Shown here piece after piece: positions 1 through 9,289 of a stretch of 64,000 nucleotides of DNA. The stretch covers positions 62,001 through 126,000 of the forward strand of contig NZ_CP040948.1 in the NCBI RefSeq assembly GCF_006363955.1, given 5' to 3'. The position numbers were made by a program, and so were the translations under genes. The DNA is from Methylophilus medardicus. GTDB lineage: Bacteria > Pseudomonadota > Gammaproteobacteria > Burkholderiales > Methylophilaceae. Within the stretch, counting starts at the first letter, position 1. The number at the start of each line of letters is the position of its first letter. The notes under the pieces were generated by a model. The model was not told the origin of the DNA and did no database searches. It was given only the letters and a program-made list of their open reading frames with translations.

Positions 1-773
1 CTGTGCATTTTCAGAAGCCCACCCCGGTGCTGGTTCGTTTTTCAGACGCGACGGGTGTACCGAATATTCCCGATGCCAATGGCAATGCTTTTCCAAAAGG
101 GATCGCAATTCGTTTCCAATTGCCTGATGGTACGGCAACCGATATTGTGAGTATCTCCGTGAATGGGTTTCCGGCAGCCACCCCAGAAGACTTTCTAGGC
201 TTGTTGAATGCTGTCCGTGATTCGCAGGCGAGCACCGCAAAACCGAGCCCAGTGGAGCAGTTTTTGGGCACGCATCCTGCAGCCCTTAAATTTGTCAGCA
301 CTCCCAAACCAGCACCCGAGAGTTTTGCCACCCAGCCTTTTTTTGGGGTGAATGCGTTTCAATTTAGCAATGCAGGCGGAAAAAAAGTGTATGGCCGCTA
401 TCAGATTGTACCTGTCTCAGGTGCGCGTTATTTAACGCAGCAGGCCGCCGATAAGGCCGCACCAGATTACTTGATGAAAGAAATTGTGGAGCGGGTGCAG
501 ACCAAGGGTGTGCAGTATAAACTGCTGCTGCAATTGGCCGAGCAGGGCGATGATGTGAATAACGCGACCGTGGTTTGGCCGGATAGCCGTCAATTAGTTG
601 AGTTAGGCACGCTGACGCTCAATAAAGCGGTGGCGGACAGTCAAACGGCAGAAAAACCAATCATGTTTAATCCATTGCAACTGACAGAGGGCATTGCGCC
701 GAGTCAAGATCCTATCTTGCTGGCGCGACCAGCGGCGTATGCGGTCAGTTTTGGTAGACGCTTAGCCAAATAA
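1..773 (+). CDS. Catalase-related peroxidase (SrpA-like), 5' truncated
   Basis: The reading frame is open from base 3 and ends at TAA 771-773, so only the C-terminal ~256 residues are present; the start lies left of the window. The peptide opens with the segment PTPVLVRFSDATG, followed by FPKGIAIRF and VNGFPAATPEDF, which are characteristic of the small catalase-like haem proteins (SrpA type). Near the C-terminus RPAAY gives the RxxxY spacing in which the tyrosine is the proximal haem ligand of catalases. The protein ends soon after, without the NADPH-binding and flavodoxin-like domains of large catalases. It probably decomposes peroxides, possibly in the periplasm, but any signal peptide is off-window. 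Family call is firm; substrate is inferred. Confidence 0.85.
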   Translation, partial: VHFQKPTPVLVRFSDATGVPNIPDANGNAFPKGIAIRFQLPDGTATDIVSISVNGFPAATPEDFLGLLNAVRDSQASTAKPSPVEQFLGTHPAALKFVSTPKPAPESFATQPFFGVNAFQFSNAGGKKVYGRYQIVPVSGARYLTQQAADKAAPDYLMKEIVERVQTKGVQYKLLLQLAEQGDDVNNATVVWPDSRQLVELGTLTLNKAVADSQTAEKPIMFNPLQLTEGIAPSQDPILLARPAAYAVSFGRRLAK

Positions 774-802
774 TGATTCGCAACAGCACGTCGGTCAGTA
801 TC

Positions 803-827
803 ACCAACCCCGCGGGGTTGGTTTTTT
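803..827 (+). terminator. Intrinsic terminator after the catalase-like gene
   Basis: ACCAACCCC and GGGGTTGGT form a 9-bp stem closed by a CG dinucleotide loop (the stem opens slightly in practice), followed at once by a run of six T. It lies 30 bases after the stop codon of the catalase-like gene and fits rho-independent termination on the plus strand. Confidence 0.85.
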
Positions 828-1065
828 ATTGCGCTAACACCGAGGTCAGGCCATCGCCTAGGCTTAGCTAGGTTGCCTTCGCCAGGGGTTTTGACGTCTT
901 TCTGCGCCAACAACTCTTTTCTTAGGCATTTTTAGGCCGCTGCAATGATAAATCAGGGTATACCAGCGATTTCCCCTGTCTTTTTGCCACATGCAGTCAC
1001 TGCGCCGGCAGATAGACTGTTGCATAGATCATTATGGTAATGGTTGCATTGGCAGGAGACATCCC

Positions 1066-1989
1066 TTGATTGTTAGACCCAGACCGCATCTTTTTGAGTT
1101 GTTTTTTATTATCAAAGGGTCGATCGTACTCAGGATCATGCCTTTGCTGGTATTCGTGGCGGGCTTGTCTGCTGCAGTCGTTTCTATTTATACCTTCAAA
1201 CCAGATTGGTTACCAAAGTTTGATGGCGGGCCATTCGCGCTATTAGGCATCACCCTCTCTATTTTTTTAGCTTTTCGTAATAATGCTTGTTATGAACGTT
1301 GGTGGGAGGCGAGAAAGATTTGGGGCGAGTTTATGCTCACTGCGAGAAATCTGGCGCGCCTCAGCCAAATTTTAGACACCGTAGATGGCCAGGTGAGTGA
1401 CGCCCGCAAGCAACTATTGCAGCATAATATTGCTTATGCGTATGCCATGCTCATGCAGCTCAGGCCGAGTGATCAGTTGCCGAAGATCGCAAAGCTGGTC
1501 TCGCCTGCGGTGATGGCGCAGTTTCGTCAGAGTAAAAATCCACCCGAAGTGATTTTACGTGCGATGGAACGCATTTTGATTGCAGCATTGCGCGATGGGG
1601 CTATTCAACCCATTCAATTTAACTTGCTTGAAGAATTAATTCAAAAGCTGGCGCTGACCCAAGCCGCTTGCGAGCGCATACAACATACGCCGATCCCGTT
1701 TGGCTATACCTTGTTATTGCATCGCACGGCGTACACTTTTTGCTTTTTGATGCCATTTTGCTTTGCGAACACCTTGGGTTGGGCCACCCCATTTGTCACC
1801 GCGCTGGCCGCCTATACTTTGTTTGGGCTGGATGCACTTGGCAACGAACTCGAAGAACCTTTTGCCCCAATTGCCAACGCTTTGCCTATTAACGCCCTGA
1901 CTGACATCATCGCGTTAGAACTGAGAGAGGCCTTGGGTGAAACGGACATCCCACCGCTGCCGCTTCCTGAAGCATTTGTCCTGATGTAA
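1066..1989 (+). CDS. Bestrophin family anion channel (YneE/UPF0187-like)
   Basis: A 307-residue membrane protein of the bacterial bestrophin family. The N-terminus (LIVRPRPHLFELFFIIKGS) matches the family's usual IVRP opening. Hydrophobic segments follow near residues 25-45 and 50-70, then the family-typical FRNNACYERWWEARKIWGE block, and two more hydrophobic stretches at about 220-265. The C-terminal region has the ELEEPF segment expected before the cytosolic tail. The frame extends further upstream, but a TTG at 1066 is preferred because AGGAG (1054-1058) sits seven bases ahead and the protein then begins where relatives begin. Bestrophins are pentameric anion or cation channels; the ion and physiological role here cannot be told. 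It stands alone, with no co-directional neighbour close by. Confidence 0.85.
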   Translation: MIVRPRPHLFELFFIIKGSIVLRIMPLLVFVAGLSAAVVSIYTFKPDWLPKFDGGPFALLGITLSIFLAFRNNACYERWWEARKIWGEFMLTARNLARLSQILDTVDGQVSDARKQLLQHNIAYAYAMLMQLRPSDQLPKIAKLVSPAVMAQFRQSKNPPEVILRAMERILIAALRDGAIQPIQFNLLEELIQKLALTQAACERIQHTPIPFGYTLLLHRTAYTFCFLMPFCFANTLGWATPFVTALAAYTLFGLDALGNELEEPFAPIANALPINALTDIIALELREALGETDIPPLPLPEAFVLM

Positions 1990-2152
1990 TCCCTCAATTT
2001 TCATTCCATGCGCATCTTTTCCCTCATCGGTTGAGTGCGGTTGTCTGCGCGTTTGCTAGCATGATATGTTAAATATTGTTAATATATTTTGTGCCCAGCA
2101 CTCAGCACTCAGCACTCAACGCTCACCGACAAATATGGAAGGGGAATTCATT

Positions 2153-2623
2153 GTGTTTTGGATTGTATGCATCATCGTCATCGTCGTCGTATTACTTGCA
2201 TTGAGCAAACGCCCGCAGCCAAACCCATCTAAGGAAGTCTGGCCGTATTATGCAAAAAAAGTGCTTTCGGCACCCGAGCAGGTCTTGTACTTTCGGCTGG
2301 TTCAAGCCTTGCCTGATCATATCGTACTCGCCCAAGTCCAGTTATCCCGGTTTCTAGGCGTGAAAAAAGGGCAGCCATATCAAACTTGGTTAAATCGTAT
2401 CCATCAAATGAGTGCAGATTTTGTTATTTGTCAAAAGGATGCGCGTGTATTCGCCGTGATTGAACTAGATGATGCTTCACATTTGAAGCCAGCGAGAATG
2501 GCCGCGGATGCGAAAAAGGACCGCGCATTGCGCGCAGCGGAGATTCCGATTTTTCGCTGGCCTGTGAACGCGATACCAGAGGTGCAAACCCTTCGCAATA
2601 CATTGATAAACGGTACAGAGTAG
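2153..2623 (+). CDS. Membrane-anchored DUF2726 protein
   Basis: A small protein with one N-terminal transmembrane segment (WIVCIIVIVVVLLAL) and a cytoplasmic DUF2726 domain. The domain shows the expected APEQVLYFRL start, a central SADFVICQKD strand, and ELDDASH, then a lysine- and aspartate-rich helix (AADAKKDRAL) and IPIFRW. This pattern resembles the PD-(D/E)XK nuclease fold often proposed for the family; activity is not established. GTG at 2153 is chosen because GGAAGGGG (2137-2144) lies eight bases upstream; ATG at 2135 would add six residues. A short run of CAGCACT repeats lies just upstream. No operon partner is visible. Confidence 0.7.
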   Translation: MFWIVCIIVIVVVLLALSKRPQPNPSKEVWPYYAKKVLSAPEQVLYFRLVQALPDHIVLAQVQLSRFLGVKKGQPYQTWLNRIHQMSADFVICQKDARVFAVIELDDASHLKPARMAADAKKDRALRAAEIPIFRWPVNAIPEVQTLRNTLINGTE

Positions 2624-2811
2624 CGCGCGTAGCCACGTAATCACCGTCCCATCAGAGCGATTCACCCCCAAAAAGTAGTAGTGAAACCAAGCGAAGCGAT
2701 CGCCAATATCTGTGTGACACGCTTCGCCTACAAGGACAGCGGTCTTTATCACTTAAAGCGATTGATCTCACGTGACCGGCAATCATGGTCAACCTATCGT
2801 TGGTGTGATAA

Positions 2812-3765
2812 CTAAGGCTGCTTCAACCGTTTTTCTAACGCAAGCACCATTACTTCTGCTGGGTCGCATGGTGGCGCCCAGTGGGCGGTCTGTGCGGCGA
2901 TCTCTACCATGCCGGTGGGGCTAGTCACGTTCACCTCGGTCAGGTAATCACCAATCACATCCAGCCCGACCAAAAACAGGCCATGTTGTTTGAGTGTTTG
3001 ACCAACTGTTTGGGCGATTTCACGGTCCCGCTGACTCAATGGTTGCGCAACCCCTTTGCCACCAGCCGCCAGATTGCCCCTGGTTTCACCTGTTTTGGGG
3101 ATGCGGGCCAGCGCATAGGGTAACGGTTCACCATCAATGACCAGAATACGCTTGTCGCCTTTGACGATGTCAGGGATGTAACGCTGCACCATGATGGTTT
3201 GGGCTTCAAATTGGGTTAGTGTTTCAAGAATGGCGTAGATGTTCGGATCGTCTAGCCGCAGACGGAAAATACCACTGCCACCCATGCCATCTAAGGGTTT
3301 GACGATGATATCGCCATGCTCGGCCAAAAACGCCAGTATTTTCTGCTGCTGGCTGGTGACAATAAACGGGGGAGCAAACTGCGGAAAGCGGGCGACAGAG
3401 AGTTTTTCGTTCCAGCCACGAACAGATGCAGGGTCGTTGATGACGCGCGCCCCTTGTTGCTCTGCTAGGCTGAGTAAATAGGTGCTGTAGAGAAACTCAT
3501 TGTCGAACGGAGGATCTTTGCGCATCAGCACGGCATCAAAGTTCGCAGGGCGATGTGTTGTTTTATCGCCGACCGTCCAGCCGTCCTCATCAAAGCACAA
3601 TGGCTGCGCATCGGCAAACACCGCCGCATCTTGCAGGTGCAAATCATGCTGTTCACACACCCATAGCGCGTGGCCGCGGGCCTGTGCGCAGCGCATGATG
3701 GCAAGGCTGGTATCTTTATAAGCTTTAAGGCTAGCTAACGGGTCTAGAATAAACAGCAGTTTCAT
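2812..3765 (-). CDS. gshB: Glutathione synthase
   Basis: 317 residues, the usual length. GshB joins gamma-glutamylcysteine and glycine using ATP, the second step of glutathione synthesis in the cytoplasm. The ATP-grasp fold is clear: IVKPLDGMGGSGIF (about 154-167) is the glycine-rich ATP-binding loop, TRGNLAAGGKG (228-238) is the substrate lid region, and DYLTEVNVTSPTG (273-285) carries the metal ligands. It follows gshA by only 19 bases on the same strand, so the two are almost certainly co-transcribed. It is the last gene of the long minus-strand block; the 188 bases downstream to the DUF2726 gene show no obvious terminator. Confidence 0.95.
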   Translation of the reverse strand: MKLLFILDPLASLKAYKDTSLAIMRCAQARGHALWVCEQHDLHLQDAAVFADAQPLCFDEDGWTVGDKTTHRPANFDAVLMRKDPPFDNEFLYSTYLLSLAEQQGARVINDPASVRGWNEKLSVARFPQFAPPFIVTSQQQKILAFLAEHGDIIVKPLDGMGGSGIFRLRLDDPNIYAILETLTQFEAQTIMVQRYIPDIVKGDKRILVIDGEPLPYALARIPKTGETRGNLAAGGKGVAQPLSQRDREIAQTVGQTLKQHGLFLVGLDVIGDYLTEVNVTSPTGMVEIAAQTAHWAPPCDPAEVMVLALEKRLKQP

Positions 3766-3784
3766 TGCGCGCCTTTTTTATCCG

Positions 3785-5095
3785 TTATGCATTGAGCGAA
3801 CCATGGTCTTGTAGCTCCATCCCGGCAGCCAGCAAGGCCAGCCTTGCCACCACGCCATAGGCGTAGAATCGGTTAGGCGGGGCATCGGGTGCGCCGGCGC
3901 AGTCTGGCAGGGTACAGGGTTTTTCGAAGGCCAGCGGGGCAAAATGCATGCCTGGCGCGTTCAAGTTCTCATCAATACCACGGCCAGTATGTACGCGATA
4001 AAAACCGCCGACGACAAAGTGATCCATCATGTAAACCACCGGTTCAGCCACGGCGTCATTAATGGTTTCAAAGGTGTAGACGCCTTCTTGAATCATCACC
4101 TCAGACACCTGCATCCCTTCTTTGATCACCGACATTTTGTTGCGGGCTTTGCGGTTGAGGTCACGAACCTCTTCCGCCGATTTAACACTCATAATGCCCA
4201 TGCCATAGGTGCCCGCATCTGCCTTCACAATCGCAAACGGGGCTTGTGTGATGCCATATTCATCATATTTGGCTTGAATCTTTAGCAGCATGGCTTCGAC
4301 TTTTTCCGCCAACACATCTTCGCCCACACGCGCATGAAAATCCATGCCGCTGGCGGTATCAAAATAGGGATTAAGCAACCAAGGGTCGATGTTTAACAAC
4401 TGAGAAAACTCATCCACCACCTTGTTATAAGCGGCAAAGTGTTGTGACTTTCGGCGAATAAACCAACCAGCATGCAAGGGTGGAATTAAGGTTTGTTCCA
4501 GACCCTGCAACAGATCAGGGACGCCGCCAGAGAGGTCGTTATTGAGAAGAATGGCGCAGCTATCAAAGGCTGGATATTCGACCCCTTCAAATACATTGGC
4601 TTTTAATTGCAGACGATTATTAACGCGTACCAGCGGTTCTAAAATTAAAGGTAAGCCGTCATGGGTTTCCAGTTTGGTGATCTCTGTGACCTCTGGGGAC
4701 AGACTACCCACGCGAACTTCCATGCCAGCGGCTTTGAGAATGTGGCATAGCTCCACCACATTGCGCAAATAATAAGTATTGCGTGTATGGTTTTCTGGAA
4801 TCAGTAATACACGGCGTGCCTCTGGACAGATTTTTTCGACCGCCACTTGCGCCGCTTGTACGGATAAGCTCAAGAACTCCGGATTGAGATTGTTGAACCC
4901 CCCTGGAAACAAATTGGTGTCGACTGGGGCAATTTTAAAACCAGCGTTGCGCAGGTCCACACTGGCATAAAATGGGGCCGGAATCTCCTGCCATTTGCTG
5001 CGAAACCAGTGTTCGATATCGGGCATCGCCTGTAATACCCGTTTTTCTAACATGTAGAGTGGGCCGCTCAAAGCCGTGGTTAAATGTGGAACCAT
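3785..5095 (-). CDS. gshA: Glutamate-cysteine ligase, proteobacterial GshA type
   Basis: 436 residues. It matches the group of glutamate-cysteine ligases first defined in Acidithiobacillus and common in beta- and gammaproteobacteria that are unlike the E. coli enzyme. Recognisable blocks are FPGGFNNLN near residue 63, VLLIPENHTRNTYYLRNV near 140, and the ATP-grasp-like FAIVKADAGTYGMGI near 288. It catalyses the first, rate-limiting step of glutathione synthesis. The placement 19 bases ahead of gshB supports the assignment. A GC-rich hairpin without a T run lies in the gap to lipA upstream (around 5125-5142). Confidence 0.93.
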   Translation of the reverse strand: MVPHLTTALSGPLYMLEKRVLQAMPDIEHWFRSKWQEIPAPFYASVDLRNAGFKIAPVDTNLFPGGFNNLNPEFLSLSVQAAQVAVEKICPEARRVLLIPENHTRNTYYLRNVVELCHILKAAGMEVRVGSLSPEVTEITKLETHDGLPLILEPLVRVNNRLQLKANVFEGVEYPAFDSCAILLNNDLSGGVPDLLQGLEQTLIPPLHAGWFIRRKSQHFAAYNKVVDEFSQLLNIDPWLLNPYFDTASGMDFHARVGEDVLAEKVEAMLLKIQAKYDEYGITQAPFAIVKADAGTYGMGIMSVKSAEEVRDLNRKARNKMSVIKEGMQVSEVMIQEGVYTFETINDAVAEPVVYMMDHFVVGGFYRVHTGRGIDENLNAPGMHFAPLAFEKPCTLPDCAGAPDAPPNRFYAYGVVARLALLAAGMELQDHGSLNA

Positions 5096-5142
5096 AGTTG
5101 CTCCTGTGCTTGTGATGATCGGCCGGTCTTTGCCGGCACTGC

Positions 5143-6123
5143 TTATGATGATGCTTGCTCGATGACGGCGTGCGCTTGTTGGTCTGCGTGATAACTGCTG
5201 CGGACCATGGGGCCACTGGCGGCATTGTTAAAGCCCATGGCATCGGCCTGCTGTTTAAACCACTCAAAGCGTTCAGGCGTGACATAACGCATCACTGGCA
5301 AGTGGTGCACGCTGGGTTGTAAATATTGTCCTAATGTCAGCATGCTAACGCCGTGAGCACGTAAGTCTTGCATCACTTGTAGGATTTCTTCATCGGTTTC
5401 ACCTAAGCCGAGCATTAGGCCTGATTTGGTGGGCACCGTAGGATACATCTGGCTGAATTGCTTGAGCAAGTCTAAGGAATGTTGATAATCGGAGCCAGGG
5501 CGTGCCTGCTTATAAAGGCGTGGCACGGTTTCGAGGTTGTGGTTCATGACATCAGGCGGGGCTTCGCGCAAAATTTTCAGCGAGACATCCAAGCGGCCCC
5601 GGAAATCAGGCACCAAAATCTCGATTTTAATCTGCGGTGATTGCGCGCGAATCGCACGGATACAATCGACAAAGTGTTGCGCACCGCCATCGACCAAATC
5701 ATCGCGATCCACAGAGGTGACAACCACATAACGCAATTTCATTTGCGCGATGGTGCGCCCGAGATTTTCAGGCTCGTTCACATCTGGCGGCAGCGGTTTG
5801 CCGTGTGCCACGTCACAGAACGGACAGCGACGGGTGCAGATATCGCCTAAAATCATAAAGGTGGCGGTACCGCCACTAAAGCACTCGCCAATGTTGGGAC
5901 AACTGGCTTCTTCACAGACGGTATGCAGATTGTTGTCGCGTAACACCTGCTTGATTTCTTGAAATCGTGCGGAGTCGGGCACCTTCATGCGGATCCATTC
6001 CGGTTTGCGCAACATCGGTTGTGGCACAATTTTGATTGGAATGCGCGCTGTTTTAGCCGCGTCGATTTCTTTCACGCCGGCTACTTTTTTGGCTGGGCGG
6101 GTGGAGGGGTCAAGTTCTGACAT
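5143..6123 (-). CDS. lipA: Lipoyl synthase (radical SAM)
   Basis: 326 residues. LipA inserts two sulfurs into protein-bound octanoyl groups to give lipoyl cofactors. Both iron-sulfur sites are visible: the auxiliary cluster cysteines C70, C75 and C81 (CX4CX5C) and the radical SAM triad C96, C100 and C103 (CTRRCPFC). The C-terminal RSSYHA, whose serine ligates the auxiliary cluster, is present. The start overlaps the end of lipB by 14 bases, giving a lipB-lipA pair that works in sequence. Confidence 0.97.
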   Translation of the reverse strand: MSELDPSTRPAKKVAGVKEIDAAKTARIPIKIVPQPMLRKPEWIRMKVPDSARFQEIKQVLRDNNLHTVCEEASCPNIGECFSGGTATFMILGDICTRRCPFCDVAHGKPLPPDVNEPENLGRTIAQMKLRYVVVTSVDRDDLVDGGAQHFVDCIRAIRAQSPQIKIEILVPDFRGRLDVSLKILREAPPDVMNHNLETVPRLYKQARPGSDYQHSLDLLKQFSQMYPTVPTKSGLMLGLGETDEEILQVMQDLRAHGVSMLTLGQYLQPSVHHLPVMRYVTPERFEWFKQQADAMGFNNAASGPMVRSSYHADQQAHAVIEQASS

Positions 6124-6727
6124 GCGTCAGTTTCACTTTCAATCGTTGGGTTAAATCTGCTGCAATGTCACTCATTGCCAGCGCGATATTCAAATCCCGG
6201 GTTTGCGTCATTTGCATGCCAGCATAACCACAGGGGTCGATGTCGGCAAACGGTTGTAAATCCATCTCAATATTCAAACTCAGGCCATGATAGCAGCACT
6301 GGTTTTTCAGGCGTAGTCCCAATGAGGCAATTTTTTTCTCATTCACATACACACCAGGCGCGTCGGTACGCGCTACTGCAACAATACCATGCGCTGCTAA
6401 AAACTCTATCAGACTGTTTTCCAAGATGGAGACGAGCGCGCGCACATTCAAGTGTCTGCGGTGAAGATCGATTAAGCAATAAATGATTAGCTGGCCTGGG
6501 CCGTGATAGGTAATTTTGCCGCCGCGATCCACCGAGATCACAGCGATCCCATTTTGCGGCAGCCGCACGCCACGGCGGTTGAGGCCTAAGGTGTACACAG
6601 GCGGGTGCTCTGTGATCCACAGCTGGTCCGGGGTTTGGTCGTTGCGTTGTGCGGTGAACGCTTGCATCTCTGCGAGCGTATGCGCATAGTCGGTCAAGCC
6701 CAATTGACGGATTTCAAGGGCGGCCAT
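6110..6727 (-). CDS. lipB: Octanoyl-[ACP]:protein octanoyltransferase
   Basis: 205 residues. LipB moves octanoate from acyl carrier protein to the lipoyl domains of target enzymes, making the substrate of LipA. Seen in the sequence: the [12 protein letters not shown] block, KKIASLGLR with the catalytic lysine, HGLSLNI, and DPCGYAG with the catalytic cysteine. It lies 16 bases downstream of the DUF493 gene and overlaps lipA, the arrangement also known in enterobacteria (ybeD-lipB-lipA). Confidence 0.96.
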   Translation of the reverse strand: MAALEIRQLGLTDYAHTLAEMQAFTAQRNDQTPDQLWITEHPPVYTLGLNRRGVRLPQNGIAVISVDRGGKITYHGPGQLIIYCLIDLHRRHLNVRALVSILENSLIEFLAAHGIVAVARTDAPGVYVNEKKIASLGLRLKNQCCYHGLSLNIEMDLQPFADIDPCGYAGMQMTQTRDLNIALAMSDIAADLTQRLKVKLTHVRT

Positions 6728-6743
6728 GCGTGCGATTGCGTGT

Positions 6744-7031
6744 TTACAGCACGACCTTGACCATCGGATGGGAGGTCAGGCTGCGATAAATATCGTCGAG
6801 TTGTGGTTTCGAGACAACATACACGGTACAGGTCAGGCTCGTGTATTTGCCGTTACTGCTACCACGCATTTCAATCAAATGCGTGTCAAATTCCGGCCAA
6901 TGGCCTTGGATAATCCGCGTGATCTCGACCGTAAAGTCAACATGGCTTTCACCCATCACTTTGATCGGAAAGTTGGTGGGAAACTCAATCAGGGTCTCTT
7001 CCACCGCAGGCGTCTGGTCTTGCTGGCTCAT
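6744..7031 (-). CDS. DUF493 family protein (YbeD-like)
   Basis: 95 residues, the usual size of the DUF493/YbeD family, small alpha/beta proteins with an ACT-like fold and no settled role. Typical features are [14 protein letters not shown] near residue 14 and the C-terminal Y-R-S-L[10 protein letters not shown] tail. It sits between dacC and lipB as in many proteobacteria; a link with lipoate metabolism has been suggested from this context only. Confidence 0.88.
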   Translation of the reverse strand: MSQQDQTPAVEETLIEFPTNFPIKVMGESHVDFTVEITRIIQGHWPEFDTHLIEMRGSSNGKYTSLTCTVYVVSKPQLDDIYRSLTSHPMVKVVL

Positions 7032-7095
7032 GGGCCACCTACTTTCGTGATAACTATGCTTGATGACTGCAATGCCCAGTTACTACAGATACTTG

Positions 7096-8244
7096 TTACT
7101 GCAGATATAGGCGCACTTGGTCAATCATGCGTGAAAAGATATTGCTTGCTTCAACGGCATGCATGGTCACTAATGGCACACTATGCACGACTTTTCCACC
7201 GAGGCTGAAATCCACAGCGCCCACTGCTTGGTGTGCTTTCAGTGGCGCCTCCAGCGGTTTGGTGATGCGCAAATTTGCCTTCATATTGGCGTATTCGCCC
7301 TGAGGCAAGGTTAAATACACCGGTTTTGCAACGGTTAAATCCACTTCGTTTTCAGTGCCTTTCCAAACCTTTTGACGAGTGATTGCCTTATCCGCTGCGT
7401 AAATCAGCTTGGATTCATAAAACTGAAAACCGAAATTCAACAGTTTTTGGCTCTCAGCGGCCCGCACATTATCAGAGGTGGTGCCGAGTACCACAGAAAT
7501 CAAGCGGAAGTCACTGCGTTTGGCTGACGAAATCAAACAGTAACCCGCTGACTCGGTATGGCCGGTTTTCATGCCATCTACACTTGGGTCGAGAAACAGC
7601 AGGCGGTTACGGTTCGGTTGGGTAATGTTGTTATAGGTATACGATTTTTGTGAATACAGCCGGGCGTAATCTTGCGGAAAATCACGAATCAGCGCATTGG
7701 CCAAGATCGACAAATCTCGCGCAGTGGTCATGTGCGTCGGATCAGGCAGCCCTGTGGCATTGATGAAGTGACTATTTTTCATGCCCAGTGCTGCCGCTTT
7801 TTTGTTCATCAATGAAGCAAATAATTCTTCGCTGCCTGCGATACCTTCTGCCAGTGTGATGGCCGCATCATTGCCTGATTGAATAATCAGGCCATGTAAT
7901 AACTCATCCACCGTCACCGTCATCGTGGTGTCGATAAACATTTTAGAGCCTTCGACTTTCCAGGCTTTTTGGCTGACCGGCAAGGTTTGTGTTAATGACA
8001 AGCGTTTTTGTTTGACCGCTTCAAATGTGAGATAAGCGGTCATCACTTTGGTCAAGGAGGCAGGCTCCACCGGCATGTCAGGGTTGTTTGCCGTGAGCAG
8101 ATTGCCGGTATTGGCGTCACGTAACACAAAGGCTTTGGCCGCTAGCGTAGGCGTGGGCACGTTGCCGGGAATGGCTTCAGCCGCGCCCGTCAATAAAGGA
8201 ATAGAAAGTATAAAAGCAATGCAAAAGCGCCACATGGTCATCAT
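7096..8244 (-). CDS. dacC: D-alanyl-D-alanine carboxypeptidase (PBP5/6 family)
   Basis: 382 residues with an N-terminal signal peptide of about 24 residues. It trims the terminal D-alanine from peptidoglycan pentapeptides in the periplasm. All three active-site motifs are present: SLTK (63-66), SGN (123-125) and KTG (226-228). The C-terminal ~100 residues form the beta domain, ending in an amphipathic helix (IFSRMIDQVRLYLQ) that anchors such enzymes to the inner membrane. ATG codons at 8244, 8241 and 8235 compete as start, and no strong ribosome site separates them. Co-directional with rlpA 14 bases upstream. Whether it is PBP5 or PBP6 cannot be told. Confidence 0.92.
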   Translation of the reverse strand: MMTMWRFCIAFILSIPLLTGAAEAIPGNVPTPTLAAKAFVLRDANTGNLLTANNPDMPVEPASLTKVMTAYLTFEAVKQKRLSLTQTLPVSQKAWKVEGSKMFIDTTMTVTVDELLHGLIIQSGNDAAITLAEGIAGSEELFASLMNKKAAALGMKNSHFINATGLPDPTHMTTARDLSILANALIRDFPQDYARLYSQKSYTYNNITQPNRNRLLFLDPSVDGMKTGHTESAGYCLISSAKRSDFRLISVVLGTTSDNVRAAESQKLLNFGFQFYESKLIYAADKAITRQKVWKGTENEVDLTVAKPVYLTLPQGEYANMKANLRITKPLEAPLKAHQAVGAVDFSLGGKVVHSVPLVTMHAVEASNIFSRMIDQVRLYLQ

Positions 8245-8258
8245 TCAACGAGAAATAC

Positions 8259-9263
8259 TTAACGAGAAAAAATTAGCGTAGGTAACTGGAGTTTGTCACG
8301 CATTTGGTTGGCAGCTTGTGCTGCTAATGCCTGATTTGGATAGGGCCCCAGCACAATCTGGAACGTCTTGCCATTATACACTTTGTTGAGCTGGGATTGT
8401 GTTTCGGGGGCGGCATTCAAAATACGCTGTTGCAGGCGATCTGCATTTTCTTCTTGGCCAAACGCGCCGACTTGCACATAGAGGCCACTCGCCTCTAGCG
8501 TGCTTGCCCTAGCAGCGTTCCCAGTTGCGTTCACAGGTGCTGTTTGGGTGGCAGAATTCCCCGGTGCGGCTTCAGCCGCGCCCGCCTGTAACGGCGTTTG
8601 TTGGCTCGGATCAATTAGGCTAATCTCAACCTGCGCCGAGCCGTGGCGAATAATATCCAGTTGTTTTGCGGCGGCATAAGAGAGGTCAATAATACGATCG
8701 CGACCAAATGGGCCACGATCATTCACGCGTGCCATCACTGTTTTGCCGTTGCTGAGATTGGTAATACGGATATAACTTGGGATCGGTAACGTTCTATGGG
8801 CCGCACTCAATTTGAACATGTCGTAGGGCTCACCGCTGGCGGTTCTGCGGCCATGAAATTTTTTACCATACCAAGAGGCGTGCCCGGTTTGGGTGAACGG
8901 CGTGCTAATGGCTGACATTGGCGTTACCGTCTCACCATTCACAATATAGGGTTTGGTCGTGCCTTTGACGATAGGCTCCAACTTGGGCGTCACCGTGGTT
9001 TCCAGTGGGATATTCGGGTCGATGCCGTCCGTAGGATTGCCGGTGGTTTCTGGTTTGGGATCAATATTAATTACCTTGGGTCCGCCGGGGACTGCGCCGG
9101 TGGGTGCCGGAACGCCAATGGCTGGTGCCGTTGATGACGGCCGGTCGCTACTCGCCGGCGGCGTGGTGTCAGGCGTCGTTTGCCGCGGCGGCATGCTGCT
9201 ACTACATGCCGCAATGATGCACGCGAGCATGAGCGTGCAAGTCGGTTGCCATTTGAAAACCAT
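8259..9263 (-). CDS. rlpA: Septal ring lytic transglycosylase RlpA, lipoprotein
   Basis: 334 residues. The N-terminus has a lipoprotein signal ending IIAAC, so the mature protein should be lipid-anchored at the outer membrane. A proline/threonine-rich linker follows, then the double-psi beta-barrel domain (GHASWYGKKFHGRRTASGE and VNDRGPFGRDRIIDLS), which cuts glycan strands lacking stem peptides in Pseudomonas RlpA. The C-terminus is a SPOR domain (YVQVGAFGQEENADRL) that binds denuded septal glycan. Position between rodA and dacC is conserved. Confidence 0.93.
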   Translation of the reverse strand: MVFKWQPTCTLMLACIIAACSSSMPPRQTTPDTTPPASSDRPSSTAPAIGVPAPTGAVPGGPKVINIDPKPETTGNPTDGIDPNIPLETTVTPKLEPIVKGTTKPYIVNGETVTPMSAISTPFTQTGHASWYGKKFHGRRTASGEPYDMFKLSAAHRTLPIPSYIRITNLSNGKTVMARVNDRGPFGRDRIIDLSYAAAKQLDIIRHGSAQVEISLIDPSQQTPLQAGAAEAAPGNSATQTAPVNATGNAARASTLEASGLYVQVGAFGQEENADRLQQRILNAAPETQSQLNKVYNGKTFQIVLGPYPNQALAAQAANQMRDKLQLPTLIFSR

Positions 9264-9289
9264 CTTTATTTTTTAACCTATTGTGCGTA

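Noticed and set aside
5125-5142. GCCGG / CCGGC hairpin in the gshA-lipA gap as a terminator
   Set aside because: Only five base pairs and no T run on the minus strand; the operon probably continues through it.
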